Shown here piece after piece: positions 8,935-17,119 of a stretch of DNA of 64,000 nucleotides. Numbering within the stretch: the stretch's first letter is position 1; each line of letters begins with the position of its first letter. Location: positions 62,001 to 126,000 of the forward strand of contig NZ_KB899547.1 of the NCBI RefSeq assembly GCF_000378345.1, in the 5' to 3' direction. The stretch comes from Hirschia maritima DSM 19733 (GTDB lineage Bacteria; Pseudomonadota; Alphaproteobacteria; Caulobacterales; Hyphomonadaceae). Below the pieces are notes generated by a model that ran no database searches, was not told the DNA's origin, and saw only the letters and a program-made list of their open reading frames with translations. The position numbers and the translations under genes are program-made.

Positions 8935-10424
8935 TAGTTTGCTCCGATCGCTGAGTCTGAGGCAAGAGCGATGACATCATCACCGTCCGATGTGTCTTGC
9001 TCGTTCTGATCCGTTTCAAAAGTACGCACGCGCATGCCTGTCATTGCTGCTTGAACCGGTGTTGTGATGACCAATTCGCCTTCATTTAGGCCTGAAGCGA
9101 TATAGACATATTCTTTTGTAGTTCTTTGAACTTCTACGGTTTTAATTTCTAGAGATTGCACAATCCGTGTTGTCTCTTCTGTTTCTTTTTTCGCTAATGG
9201 ATCTTTAGCTTTGGCTTCATCCGCTTCTTTATTTTTCTTAGCTATCTCTTCGTATTTAGCTTCGATTTTGGCTATTTTCTCTTCCATAGCTTCTTCAGGA
9301 ATAGTGTATCCAAGCTCTTCTTGAGTCTTTTTCGCTGCTTGGCGAGCTTCAGCTATTTCTTCTTGCTTTTCATTTTCAAGACGTGTGTCACGGTCTTCGA
9401 TTTCTTCTTCTGTCTCGTTGATGACATAGACAGTATCAAGTCCACGAAGTGCTGAACGCGGGGCTCTTACAATGTTGTTGAGTACCCGACCTTCAATAAG
9501 TGCATTCACGAATAATCCAGGGGCTAGTGGAGTGTCACCATCAGCACCTTTACCAAATGGATCATCAACTTGAGCAAAAACTGAAACAAGGCGTGTACGT
9601 GTATCAACCGATGCACCTGTTCTAGTAATATAGCCTTCCCAATTACGCTCCTGACCACCTACATCAGCGGTTAGAGCAACTTTCGGTCCTGGGTTTGCTC
9701 TTGTGGCGTTAAAAGCAATTGGTAGTCCCAAGTCACCTAACTCATCATTTGGAATAGCGAGTTCTATTTCAACGGCATCTTTCGCAAATACAGCTCCGAT
9801 TGGGCTGCCTGGTGAAACGAATTGTCCAAGATCAACGCTTTTTTGTTCAACCAGCCCATTAAATGGGGCGCGAACTTCGGTACGTTGCAATTGTAGAGCT
9901 GCGTCTTCCGCTTGAGCTTCGGCTGCAGCTAGTGCTGCACGTGCTTCAGCTAGTTGTGGTTCGCGAAGCGCTAGAGGGCTTGGGTTTTCAATTCCTAATT
10001 CTTCTAGTTCGGTGCGAGCAACTTCGGCCTGTGCAATCACTGTTGCTAATGTTTGGCGGGCGCTTGCGACTGTAGATTCTGCGCGAACTGCAGATAATTT
10101 GTAGTCAGCATCTTCCAGGCGAATTAGAACTTCACCCTTTTTAACAAATCCACCGTTTTCTAGGTTTGGAGAAACATATTTCACACGACCTGAAACTTGA
10201 GGGGATAATTGTACTTGTCTTTTGGGCCTAACAGCACCTTGCGCTTCCACTGACAAGGATACATTGGCCAGAACGGCTGGTTCTGAAAGAACAGCAAGAC
10301 CAACAGGGCCTCTTTTCTTGACCTCCGGTGGAGGTTTCATTGCGCCAAGTACGCCGATAATTTGACTACCACCGGCGAGAATGATGAGGGGCACTGCAAC
10401 TTTTAATATCGTACTGAATTTCAT
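8934..10424 (-). CDS. RND efflux periplasmic adaptor (membrane fusion protein)
   Basis: This 496-aa HlyD/AcrA-type adaptor has an N-terminal membrane anchor (residues 1-28), lipoyl halves flanking an alpha-hairpin (about 75-205, with VRAPFNGLV closing it), and a beta-barrel domain (to about 330). An unusual, strongly charged segment of about 80 residues rich in Glu, Lys and Ala (about 337-415) comes before the membrane-proximal domain, which ends LVITTPVQAAMTGMRV. A frame extension to 10481 overlaps the upstream gene. The ATG at 10424 has AGGAAA ahead of it, begins the anchor, and lies 4 nt after the outer-membrane-factor stop. It links the permease to the outer-membrane channel. Confidence 0.93.
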   Translation of the reverse strand: MKFSTILKVAVPLIILAGGSQIIGVLGAMKPPPEVKKRGPVGLAVLSEPAVLANVSLSVEAQGAVRPKRQVQLSPQVSGRVKYVSPNLENGGFVKKGEVLIRLEDADYKLSAVRAESTVASARQTLATVIAQAEVARTELEELGIENPSPLALREPQLAEARAALAAAEAQAEDAALQLQRTEVRAPFNGLVEQKSVDLGQFVSPGSPIGAVFAKDAVEIELAIPNDELGDLGLPIAFNATRANPGPKVALTADVGGQERNWEGYITRTGASVDTRTRLVSVFAQVDDPFGKGADGDTPLAPGLFVNALIEGRVLNNIVRAPRSALRGLDTVYVINETEEEIEDRDTRLENEKQEEIAEARQAAKKTQEELGYTIPEEAMEEKIAKIEAKYEEIAKKNKEADEAKAKDPLAKKETEETTRIVQSLEIKTVEVQRTTKEYVYIASGLNEGELVITTPVQAAMTGMRVRTFETDQNEQDTSDGDDVIALASDSAIGAN

Positions 10425-10428
10425 GGTC

Positions 10429-11820
10429 TTAGTTTCCTGTTGGGGCGTTGATCGCAGGCGCGTCTCCGCCGCCCAACGCAAGATGATAATTAATTCTGTT
10501 GACTGCGCGTGAGGCGTGGGTTGCTATCAATTGACTATTTGCATTGATACGACGCGTCTGCGCATTGATGAGGTCAAAGATCGTAATCAAGCCCTCTTGG
10601 TATTGTCTTTCCGCAATTGTTTCTGCGGCTTCAGCTTCTGACATGGCAATTTGTAGTGCGAACTGTTGTTGCTCTAGTGAAAGGTCTGCGGCACGAGTAC
10701 CTTCGACTTCTTCCCAGGCAGCCAATACTGTACTGGCGTAATTTGCAGCGGCTGCTTCAGCGTTTAACCGAGCTGCTTTTGCCTGATTAGCCAATCTTCC
10801 ACCATTAAATATGGGTGCTGTCAGATTTGCAAGGATGCGACCTGCGAGCTGATCAACATCTAGTACATCTTCAATTGTATTGCTGTTGATAGAACCCGAT
10901 GCGCTTAAGCTAAGCGATGGGCGCATTGCAATTCGTGCTAAGTCTGCGCGAAGTCCTGCGGCCGCCATTCTAGCTTCAGAAGCTGCAACATCAGGACGGC
11001 GCGCTAGCATGTCTGTTGGAGAAATATTGGTGTCCGCCATTGGGCCAAGAACAGGCGGGGTTTCTGGTGCATTGACTTCAGCGGCTGGGTATCTTCCTAG
11101 AAGAACTTCAAGAGAGCGTGCTGCATTTTCGACATCGAGCTGAGCGCGAGAAATTGAGGATTTTGCGCTAGCCTCAGCTGAACGGGATAATCTTACATCC
11201 AAAGTTGTTGCAAGACCGGTAGCAACGCGTCTTTCTGTTAGCTCTTTAGCGCGTGTGCGAGCTTGTAGTTCATCTTCAGCTAGAGACAATTGAGCGCGTG
11301 CATTCGATAGATTTATCCAAGCGTTTGCAGTGCGTCCTGCAATAGATAAACGTAAATCGTCTAATTCTGCTTCGCTCGCTTTAAAGTCTTCATCAGAAGC
11401 GGAAATTCGTTTTGACACTTGGCCCCAAAGGTCTACTTCCCAGCTTGAAGAAAGAGAAACTTGGTAACTTGGGTCAGTTGATGATCCTGAATCTATTCGT
11501 CCACCTTGAACACCTGCGCTGAGAGAAGGAATTCTATCTCCGCGGGCTGCACGAGAAGTTGCGAAGGAAGCACTGGCGCGTGCACGAGCGGCCAAAAGGC
11601 TTGGGTTCGCTGAAATTGCTTCCTGTATGAGTGCGTTCATGCGTTCAGAATTGAATTGGGCGGTCCAATCAGTTTCTTCTGCTGGTGCAGGTAATGTCAC
11701 TGCCCATTCATTGGGAATATTGGTTGTTGCCAATTGAAGATCAGTCGCAATATCGCCGCCGCCAATACTGGCGCAGCCTGTGGCCAAAACTGCAATTGCA
11801 GGAGCTGAATAATGTTTCAT
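10429..11820 (-). CDS. RND efflux outer-membrane factor, NodT/OprM type
   Basis: This is a TolC-family channel protein of about 463 aa. It has a lipobox (LATGC), the early motif WTAQFNSERMNALIQEA, and two repeats of long Ala-rich helices typical of outer-membrane factors. It would trimerise into the exit duct of the pump. An ATG at 11835 gives five extra residues; I prefer 11820 because it starts MKHY and resembles a lipoprotein signal, but neither start has a strong ribosome site. It is the first gene of the efflux operon, and its promoter lies in the intergenic region shared with phoR. Confidence 0.92.
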   Translation of the reverse strand: MKHYSAPAIAVLATGCASIGGGDIATDLQLATTNIPNEWAVTLPAPAEETDWTAQFNSERMNALIQEAISANPSLLAARARASASFATSRAARGDRIPSLSAGVQGGRIDSGSSTDPSYQVSLSSSWEVDLWGQVSKRISASDEDFKASEAELDDLRLSIAGRTANAWINLSNARAQLSLAEDELQARTRAKELTERRVATGLATTLDVRLSRSAEASAKSSISRAQLDVENAARSLEVLLGRYPAAEVNAPETPPVLGPMADTNISPTDMLARRPDVAASEARMAAAGLRADLARIAMRPSLSLSASGSINSNTIEDVLDVDQLAGRILANLTAPIFNGGRLANQAKAARLNAEAAAANYASTVLAAWEEVEGTRAADLSLEQQQFALQIAMSEAEAAETIAERQYQEGLITIFDLINAQTRRINANSQLIATHASRAVNRINYHLALGGGDAPAINAPTGN

Positions 11821-11835
11821 GCGATCTGATTCCAT

Positions 11836-12136
11836 AATTTTTGGTATGTGCTCAAAATGAGAGTTTGAGCGTGAAGTATATATCTGTCATTATGTCACGA
11901 AAGTCAACAAATAATTATCGAAAAACAATAATTGAGTGATTGGCTAGGTTTTTTTGATGACTGACATTAAAGTGACATTACGTTGGAGATATCATGAGAA
12001 AGTATTGAGATTGTGAAGGTTTGAGGAAATAACTTTCGGATTCTCTTTATACATGCATACAAAATTGCGTTGGAAGCTTTGAGGCTCGGGCATTTGAAGA
12101 AAAAGCTAGAATGCCTGAGGCGTTGGGAAGCATAAA
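11836..12136. other. 301-bp divergent promoter region between RND operon and phoR
   Basis: No gene is supported here. An open frame on the minus strand (11967-12188) has no family signature and overlaps phoR. The region holds a Pho-box-like direct repeat at 11961-11978 and a second group of GTCA words at 11884-11906 whose 8-9 bp spacing does not fit a Pho box. Confidence 0.6.
11961..11978 (-). promoter_or_regulatory. candidate Pho box
   Basis: On the minus strand the 18 bases read ATGTCAC-TTTA-ATGTCAG, two 7-base half-repeats of the CTGTCAT type separated by 4 bases (11-bp period), which is the layout of a PhoB-binding Pho box. It lies about 140 bp upstream of the efflux operon start and about 160 bp upstream of phoR. 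It was found by eye, not by matrix scoring. Confidence 0.5.
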
Positions 12137-13567
12137 ATGAATAAAATAGAAGTTTTGGCTCAGGTTTGGCGCGCGCAGCGTCCTGCATTCTTTTGGGTGT
12201 GTGGAGCCGCGATTGTAATTCTCGGCGCTATGTGTCTTTTGGGAGAACTGCGAGTGATGACCGCTATCGTGGGCGTGTGTTCATTTGGCGGTGTGGTTTT
12301 GGGGCGTGGTCTGTTTGCGCATCTTCAAAATGACGAGAATTTACCCACTAAGCAGAAAATTAATGGCGAGCTTACAAATGCGGAATTTCGGTCCGTTATT
12401 GTGAATGCGATGAGTGAGCCTTGCTTGTTTGTGAATCCTGAGGGGCGAGTGGAAGTTGCAAATGAAGCTGCAAAACAAAACTTCAGATTTCGCGGAGATG
12501 CTCCAGTTTTATCTTCAGTTGTAAGGCGGCCTGAAATGTTGGCTGCTGTGGAAGATGCTTTGAATGAAAAAGAGCCGCAGGATTTTGCATTTGTCGAGCG
12601 GGGTGAATATGACCGCACGTATGCTTGCGTGGCGGCACCTGTGAAGACGAATTCTGGGTTGGGTGTTCTAATAACTATGGAAGATCTTACAGCTGTTAAG
12701 CGTGCTGAGTTGGCGCGTGCAGATTTCCTTGCCAATGCCAGTCACGAATTGCGTACACCTCTCACTTCGCTTGCGGGATTTATTGAAACTATGCGAGGCC
12801 CCGCAAAAGATGATCACGAGGCTTGGGATCACTTTTTAGAAATAATGCAAGGGCAAGCCGAAAGAATGCGTCGCCTGATCAATGATTTGTTGTCGTTGTC
12901 GCGAATTGAATTGAGTGAACATAGGCGTCCTTCAACGAATGCAGATCTGGCCGCTGTAGTGAGTGAAGTTGGAGCCGCTTTGGAGCCTGTTGCGGATGGT
13001 CAGGAAGTAAAGATTCGAATTTCTGGTCCTGCCAAAGGGGTTGCGGTAATGGGAGTGAGGGATGAGCTAGCTCAAGTTGCGCAAAATTTGATTGATAACG
13101 CCATTAAATATTCCGAACCTGAAGATGTTGTGGAAGTGGAAGTATTGACGGGACTGGGGCAGGAAGAGGCATTGGAGCAAGCAGGACGACGTATGGAAAA
13201 TGCTCCTCAATTTTCGATTGCCAATAGTTTAGGTGCTGCTGAAACCAAATACGCTGTTTTGCGTGTTCGCGATAATGGACCTGGCATGGATAGAAAATAC
13301 CTTCCAAGGCTGTCTGAGCGTTTTTATCGAATTGATCCCGGGCGGGGTCTAAAAAAAGGAACCGGTTTGGGGTTGGCTATTGTAAAGCACATTGTAAATC
13401 GTCACCGCGGTGCATTTCTTGTTGAAAGTGAGTTGGGCGTTGGAACGGCGTTTGGTGTTCTGTTCCCAGTTTCTTATGAAGACAAAGAGCAATCAGACCT
13501 TGATCAATTGCTTGAGGAAAGAGCTTTCAGAAAAAGTATTGATTCTGATGAGGTTAAAGAAGCTTAG
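12137..13567 (+). CDS. phoR: phosphate-regulon sensor histidine kinase PhoR
   Basis: This 476-aa protein has two N-terminal membrane segments (about 17-55), a PAS-like sensor part (about 75-185), the H-box NASHELRTPL with phospho-acceptor His203, and a C-terminal ATPase with N (NLIDNAIKYS), G1 (DNGPGM), F (ERFYRID) and G2 (GTGLGLAIV) boxes. It senses the state of the phosphate transporter through PhoU and phosphorylates PhoB. It starts at 12137 after GGGAAG. phoU and phoB follow on the same strand, but the pstCAB genes that sit between them in many alphaproteobacteria are absent. Confidence 0.92.
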   Translation: MNKIEVLAQVWRAQRPAFFWVCGAAIVILGAMCLLGELRVMTAIVGVCSFGGVVLGRGLFAHLQNDENLPTKQKINGELTNAEFRSVIVNAMSEPCLFVNPEGRVEVANEAAKQNFRFRGDAPVLSSVVRRPEMLAAVEDALNEKEPQDFAFVERGEYDRTYACVAAPVKTNSGLGVLITMEDLTAVKRAELARADFLANASHELRTPLTSLAGFIETMRGPAKDDHEAWDHFLEIMQGQAERMRRLINDLLSLSRIELSEHRRPSTNADLAAVVSEVGAALEPVADGQEVKIRISGPAKGVAVMGVRDELAQVAQNLIDNAIKYSEPEDVVEVEVLTGLGQEEALEQAGRRMENAPQFSIANSLGAAETKYAVLRVRDNGPGMDRKYLPRLSERFYRIDPGRGLKKGTGLGLAIVKHIVNRHRGAFLVESELGVGTAFGVLFPVSYEDKEQSDLDQLLEERAFRKSIDSDEVKEA

Positions 13568-13821
13568 AGCGTTTGATGCGCTTGCTGGTGGAGGTGGTAG
13601 TCTTAATTTTGGATGCCAATTTACGATAAGAAATGCTTAGTTTGAACTTAATGTGAAAAGTGCAACAAAACCGTCGTAAAATCATGGTAACGCGAGATAA
13701 AGAAACCTATATCAATTTTTCAGTATACTGATTTTTGTGTATGGTCGTGATTAGTGTGAAAATGATCCAAGCATGTGTTTGGTGTTTTGTTTGAACGTCA
13801 TAAATTTGTGCTAAGAGTAAT

Positions 13822-14505
13822 ATGAACAGTCAGACTGTCTTGAATATTTCCAACGAATTGGAATTGCTTACAGGTGAAATCGCTGGCATGGGCGGTCTCG
13901 TGGAAGACATGCTCAGCGACGCGTTGGCCGCTGTCGTCACTTATGATGCAGAGCTTGCGCTTGAGGTTGTGGATCGTGATGGTCAGCTCGACGAGCTGAA
14001 AAGTAAAATTGAACATACAATTTTTGATCTGATTGAGCGTCGCGAACTTAAGGGGCAAGACCTAAGGCAGGCGCTTGCAGGAATGAAGGTGGCAGTGGAA
14101 TTGCGCCGCATCGGAAATCTGTCACGTAGTATAGCTAAACGCACATCCCATTTAAAAGATTACGAACGTTCGGATCAGGCAAAATCTCTTGATCGTATGG
14201 GGCGCTTGGTGTCGTCGCAGTTGAAGCGTGTGCTTGATGCATATGGTGAACAGGACTACGAAACGGCGCTTGATGTGCGTGAACGAGATGAGGAAGTTGA
14301 TGAGTTTTATAATTCAATCTTCCGCATCATGGTAACTTATATGATTGAAGATGGTCGAAAAATAAGTGCGTGTGCGCACTTTATGTTTATGGCCAAAAAA
14401 CTCGAGCGAGCAGGTGATCATTGTTCTCAGATAGCAGAAATAATTCATTATGCTGCAACTGGAGAATATCCTGCAACCGAAAGGCCGGTAGTCGATGACG
14501 TATAA
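13822..14505 (+). CDS. phoU: phosphate signalling protein PhoU
   Basis: This 227-aa all-helical protein has the two PhoU repeats, each with an acidic metal-binding pattern (ELDELKSKIE and EVDEFYNSIF). PhoU passes the Pst transporter's state to PhoR and keeps the regulon off under high phosphate. It follows phoR after a gap of about 254 bp, long enough for its own promoter, and overlaps phoB by 11 bases. Confidence 0.95.
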   Translation: MNSQTVLNISNELELLTGEIAGMGGLVEDMLSDALAAVVTYDAELALEVVDRDGQLDELKSKIEHTIFDLIERRELKGQDLRQALAGMKVAVELRRIGNLSRSIAKRTSHLKDYERSDQAKSLDRMGRLVSSQLKRVLDAYGEQDYETALDVRERDEEVDEFYNSIFRIMVTYMIEDGRKISACAHFMFMAKKLERAGDHCSQIAEIIHYAATGEYPATERPVVDDV

Positions 14506-15244
14506 TTATTCCGAAAGCACAAAATCTTCAGGTAGCAAAAACTCTTCAACCACGCCTTATGCGTTAATTGTGGAAGATGAAGAAGCTTTGGTGCAATTGC
14601 TGAAATATAATCTTCAGAGCGAGGGTTATGAGGTTGGCGTTGCGATGGATGGTGAGTTGGCTCTGTTGATGGTTGAGGAGCGTCAACCAGATATCGTATT
14701 GCTTGATTGGATGTTGCCAAAGCTGTCAGGTATAGAGGTGTGTCGGCGTTTGCGTAGTCGCGACACGACCGGCAACTTGCCAATTATTATGCTGACCGCT
14801 CGCACAGAGGAAGGGGATCGCATTCGCGGCCTTGATACCGGTGCAGACGATTACATAGTTAAGCCGTTTTCAATGACGGAATTGAAGGCACGCATTCGCG
14901 CGGTCATGCGGCGCATCCGTCCTGGGCTTACGGAAGATAAGGTTATTGTTGGCGATTTGGAAGTCGATCGCACTGCCCACAAGGTTGCGCGTGCTGGAAA
15001 GCAAATTCACTTGGGACCGACTGAATTTCGATTGCTGGATTATCTTATTCAGCACCCTGGGCGCGTGTTCTCGCGAGAGCGTTTGCTTGATGCAGTCTGG
15101 GGATCGGATATATATGTTGAGGCGCGAACTGTGGATGTGCATGTAGGGCGTTTACGTAAGGCTCTTAAGGTCGAGGGATTGCCAGACCCGATCCGTACCG
15201 TTCGCTCAGCTGGGTATGCTTTAAATGCTGAAGGCAAAAATTAG
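14495..15244 (+). CDS. phoB: phosphate-regulon response regulator PhoB
   Basis: This 249-aa protein has a receiver domain (about 22-140) with acidic pocket VEDEE, phospho-acceptor Asp71 in LLDWMLP, Thr in MLTART and Lys in VKPFS, followed by an OmpR/PhoB winged helix (about 150-245: LGPTEFRLLDYL, then RTVDVHVGRLRKAL). A Ser/Thr-rich N-terminal extension of about 20 residues precedes the usual start PYALIVEDE. No other in-frame start is visible, and it overlaps phoU by 11 bases, so coupling is likely. Confidence 0.95.
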   Translation: MTYNYSESTKSSGSKNSSTTPYALIVEDEEALVQLLKYNLQSEGYEVGVAMDGELALLMVEERQPDIVLLDWMLPKLSGIEVCRRLRSRDTTGNLPIIMLTARTEEGDRIRGLDTGADDYIVKPFSMTELKARIRAVMRRIRPGLTEDKVIVGDLEVDRTAHKVARAGKQIHLGPTEFRLLDYLIQHPGRVFSRERLLDAVWGSDIYVEARTVDVHVGRLRKALKVEGLPDPIRTVRSAGYALNAEGKN

Positions 15245-15282
15245 AGCGAGTTCGCAAGCTTCCAAAATCGGATAAAAAATAA

Positions 15283-15316
15283 GCGGCACATCAATTAAAT
15301 GAGTGCCGCTTTTTTA
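15283..15316. terminator. bidirectional terminator between phoB and gcrA
   Basis: GCGGCAC (15283-15289) pairs with GTGCCGC (15303-15309), flanked by A-rich DNA on the left and TTTTTTA on the right. It can terminate phoB rightward and gcrA leftward. Confidence 0.85.
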
Positions 15317-15341
15317 GTTAGGTAAGATTCTTAAATTTGGA

Positions 15342-15902
15342 CTAGCCAGCCATGCGTCTTGCTTGGTCGTACATGGATGTCGCTGAACGCTCGCGTTTCT
15401 TGCGCGATGGCTGATAAGCCAATTTAGCGTGCTCGGCGCAATATGGAGAGTCGCCATCTGTTGAGTGTCCGCAGAAACCAAAGTCTGGGTCTGTAGGGTC
15501 TCCAACAGGCCATTTGCACATGGAGTCAGATACGGTCATCACTGTAACCATGTCACCATTGTTTAGGCGTTTAGGCTTAACGTTGGCAACTGGTGCCATG
15601 CTAGGTGAAAGATTGCCAGAAGCAGCCTCTTTGGCGGGTTTTCTTTTGTTGGAGCCCGCAGCTGCTGCAGGCTTTGCGCTCGCTGCCGCTGGTTGGGTAA
15701 CTTGTGGCTTTGGTCTCGCCAAACGCGGCGGACGTTTCACTGGGCGCGAAGGTGTGGCTCTTCCAGAAAGGCCGAGTCTGTGTACTTTACCAATCACAGC
15801 GTTACGGGTGACCCCGCCAAGCTGTTTTGCGATTTGGCTTGCGCTATGACCTTCGGCCCAAAGCTTTTTAAGCTCAGCTACACGCTCTTCTGTCCACGCC
15901 AT
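15342..15902 (-). CDS. gcrA: cell-cycle regulator GcrA
   Basis: This 186-aa protein opens with the diagnostic GcrA helix-turn-helix (MAWTEERVAELKKLW, then GGVTRNAVIGKVHRLGL), continues with a Pro/Ala/Lys-rich linker (about 50-110), and ends with the sigma-70-interacting domain with CKWPVGDP, FCGH and YCAEH. GcrA is a sigma-70 co-regulator that acts at promoters with methylated GANTC sites and controls S-phase genes such as ctrA in Caulobacterales. A GGAG ribosome site precedes the ATG at 15902. Upstream DNA has DnaA-box, CtrA-like and GANTC motifs. Confidence 0.96.
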   Translation of the reverse strand: MAWTEERVAELKKLWAEGHSASQIAKQLGGVTRNAVIGKVHRLGLSGRATPSRPVKRPPRLARPKPQVTQPAAASAKPAAAAGSNKRKPAKEAASGNLSPSMAPVANVKPKRLNNGDMVTVMTVSDSMCKWPVGDPTDPDFGFCGHSTDGDSPYCAEHAKLAYQPSRKKRERSATSMYDQARRMAG

Positions 15903-15934
15903 TTATATTCTCCATCAGCCCAAGCGGTAAAAGT

Positions 15935-16062
15935 GAATCAAGATCTTGTTTTCACTCGCCTATACCGCACCCTTGTCTCCCACATATTGTAGTTAACAAA
16001 ACCTTAGACACAATATCTCGTTGGGTTTATTCACAGTTGATTCAAGATATAGATGGGGATAA
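15935..16062 (-). promoter_or_regulatory. gcrA upstream region with cell-cycle motifs
   Basis: These motifs were read directly: GAATC (15935-15939) and GATTC (16039-16043), both CcrM GANTC sites; TTAA-N7-TTAG (15993-16007), one base off the CtrA box TTAA-N7-TTAA; TTATTCACA (16027-16035), fitting the DnaA consensus TTATNCACA; and TTATCCCCA on the minus strand (16054-16062), one mismatch from a perfect DnaA box. In Caulobacter, DnaA activates and CtrA represses gcrA, so this combination fits known circuitry. Confidence 0.55.
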
Positions 16063-16158
16063 ATCATATTTTCACTGTTTGTTCTATGTTTTTTTACATT
16101 TGGGGCTTCCAAAAGCTGAAACTGTTTCTAAATGGATAGAATTGGGAGGCGTTGTGTT

Positions 16159-17019
16159 ATGATAGATCAGGTTGCAAATTCTAAGGATGAGGGGAATTCC
16201 TCGTCTGAAAACACCGCTTATTTTAATGTTGTACGTCCTCGCGAATTTGGAAGCGTAAACTTTTTAGGGCTGAAAACACTTTATAAAAGAGAAGTGAACC
16301 GGTTTTTAAAAGTTGGTATGCAGACCTTGTTGGCACCCGTCGTGTCTGCATTGTTATTTATGGCTATATTTAAACTGGCATTCCCAGAACGCAGCGATAT
16401 TGCAGGAATTGCATTTGGCGACTTCATCGCTCCGGGTATCATTATGATGGCTATAATGAACAATGCATTCCAGAATACTTCTTCTTCGATCACAATCGCC
16501 AAAGTGCAGGGCAACACGACAGATTTCCTTATGGCTCCTCTTTCTTCATTGGAATTGGCACTAGGCTTTTTGGCCGGCGGTGCGACGCGGGGCATATTGG
16601 TTGGTCTGGTGACCATGATATGTATTGGCGTTTTGGGTGTGGCTAATGTTTCTGTGCACTCAATTCCGGCATTTTTGTTTTATTCCATTATTGCATCCTT
16701 TATGATGGCAGCAATTGGGCTGATAGGTGGTATTTGGGCCGAGAAATTTGATCATTTGGCTGCGGTGACAAACTTTATAATTCTGCCAATGACTATGTTA
16801 TCTGGAACATTTTATCCGATAACTGTGTTTTCTGAACCATTTGAAACTCTATCGCATTTTAACCCGTTTTTTCATCTAATTGATGGCTTCCGATATGCCT
16901 TCACTGGACAAGCTGAAGGCTCTCTTTTGGTAGGGGCGAGTGTATCTTTGATCATAGCTGCTGCACTGTGTGGAGCTTGTTGGGCTGTGCTCCGATCTGG
17001 CTACAAGATGAAAGCCTAA
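16159..17019 (+). CDS. ABC-2 type transporter permease
   Basis: This 286-aa protein has an N-terminal cytoplasmic stretch and about six membrane helices. The family signature shows in GLKTLYKREVNRF near the start and in the second half NFIILPMTMLSGTFYPI followed by HFNPFFHLIDGFRYAF. It resembles YadH-like permeases. The ATG at 16159 has GGGAGG 9 nt upstream; an ATG at 16132 has no such site. The matching ATPase gene is not adjacent, so its partner lies elsewhere. Likely a lipid, polysaccharide or drug exporter component; substrate unknown. Confidence 0.9.
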   Translation: MIDQVANSKDEGNSSSENTAYFNVVRPREFGSVNFLGLKTLYKREVNRFLKVGMQTLLAPVVSALLFMAIFKLAFPERSDIAGIAFGDFIAPGIIMMAIMNNAFQNTSSSITIAKVQGNTTDFLMAPLSSLELALGFLAGGATRGILVGLVTMICIGVLGVANVSVHSIPAFLFYSIIASFMMAAIGLIGGIWAEKFDHLAAVTNFIILPMTMLSGTFYPITVFSEPFETLSHFNPFFHLIDGFRYAFTGQAEGSLLVGASVSLIIAAALCGACWAVLRSGYKMKA

Positions 17020-17051
17020 ATTAACTCCATAAATCAAACATTGACAGATCC

Positions 17052-17090
17052 CCTATGGAGCCTCATAGACCATGAGCTTCCGTAGGTTTT
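17052..17090 (+). terminator. hairpin plus T-run before argD
   Basis: CCTATGGAGCCTCAT (17052-17066) pairs with ATGAGCTTCCGTAGG (17072-17086) with one mismatch and two wobbles around a 5-nt loop, followed by TTTT. It sits 33 bp after the permease stop and 33 bp before the argD start, so it is a terminator of the permease gene or an attenuator in the argD leader. Confidence 0.65.
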
Positions 17091-17119
17091 ATCCCTCCAA
17101 ACACAAAGAGGACCCTCCA

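Noticed and set aside
11884-11906. Second Pho box
   Set aside because: GTCA words occur at 11886, 11894 and 11903, spaced 8 and 9 bp, not the 11-bp period of Pho boxes.
11967-12188. 73-codon minus-strand frame between the RND operon and phoR
   Set aside because: It overlaps the start of phoR and the Pho-box region and has no family features.
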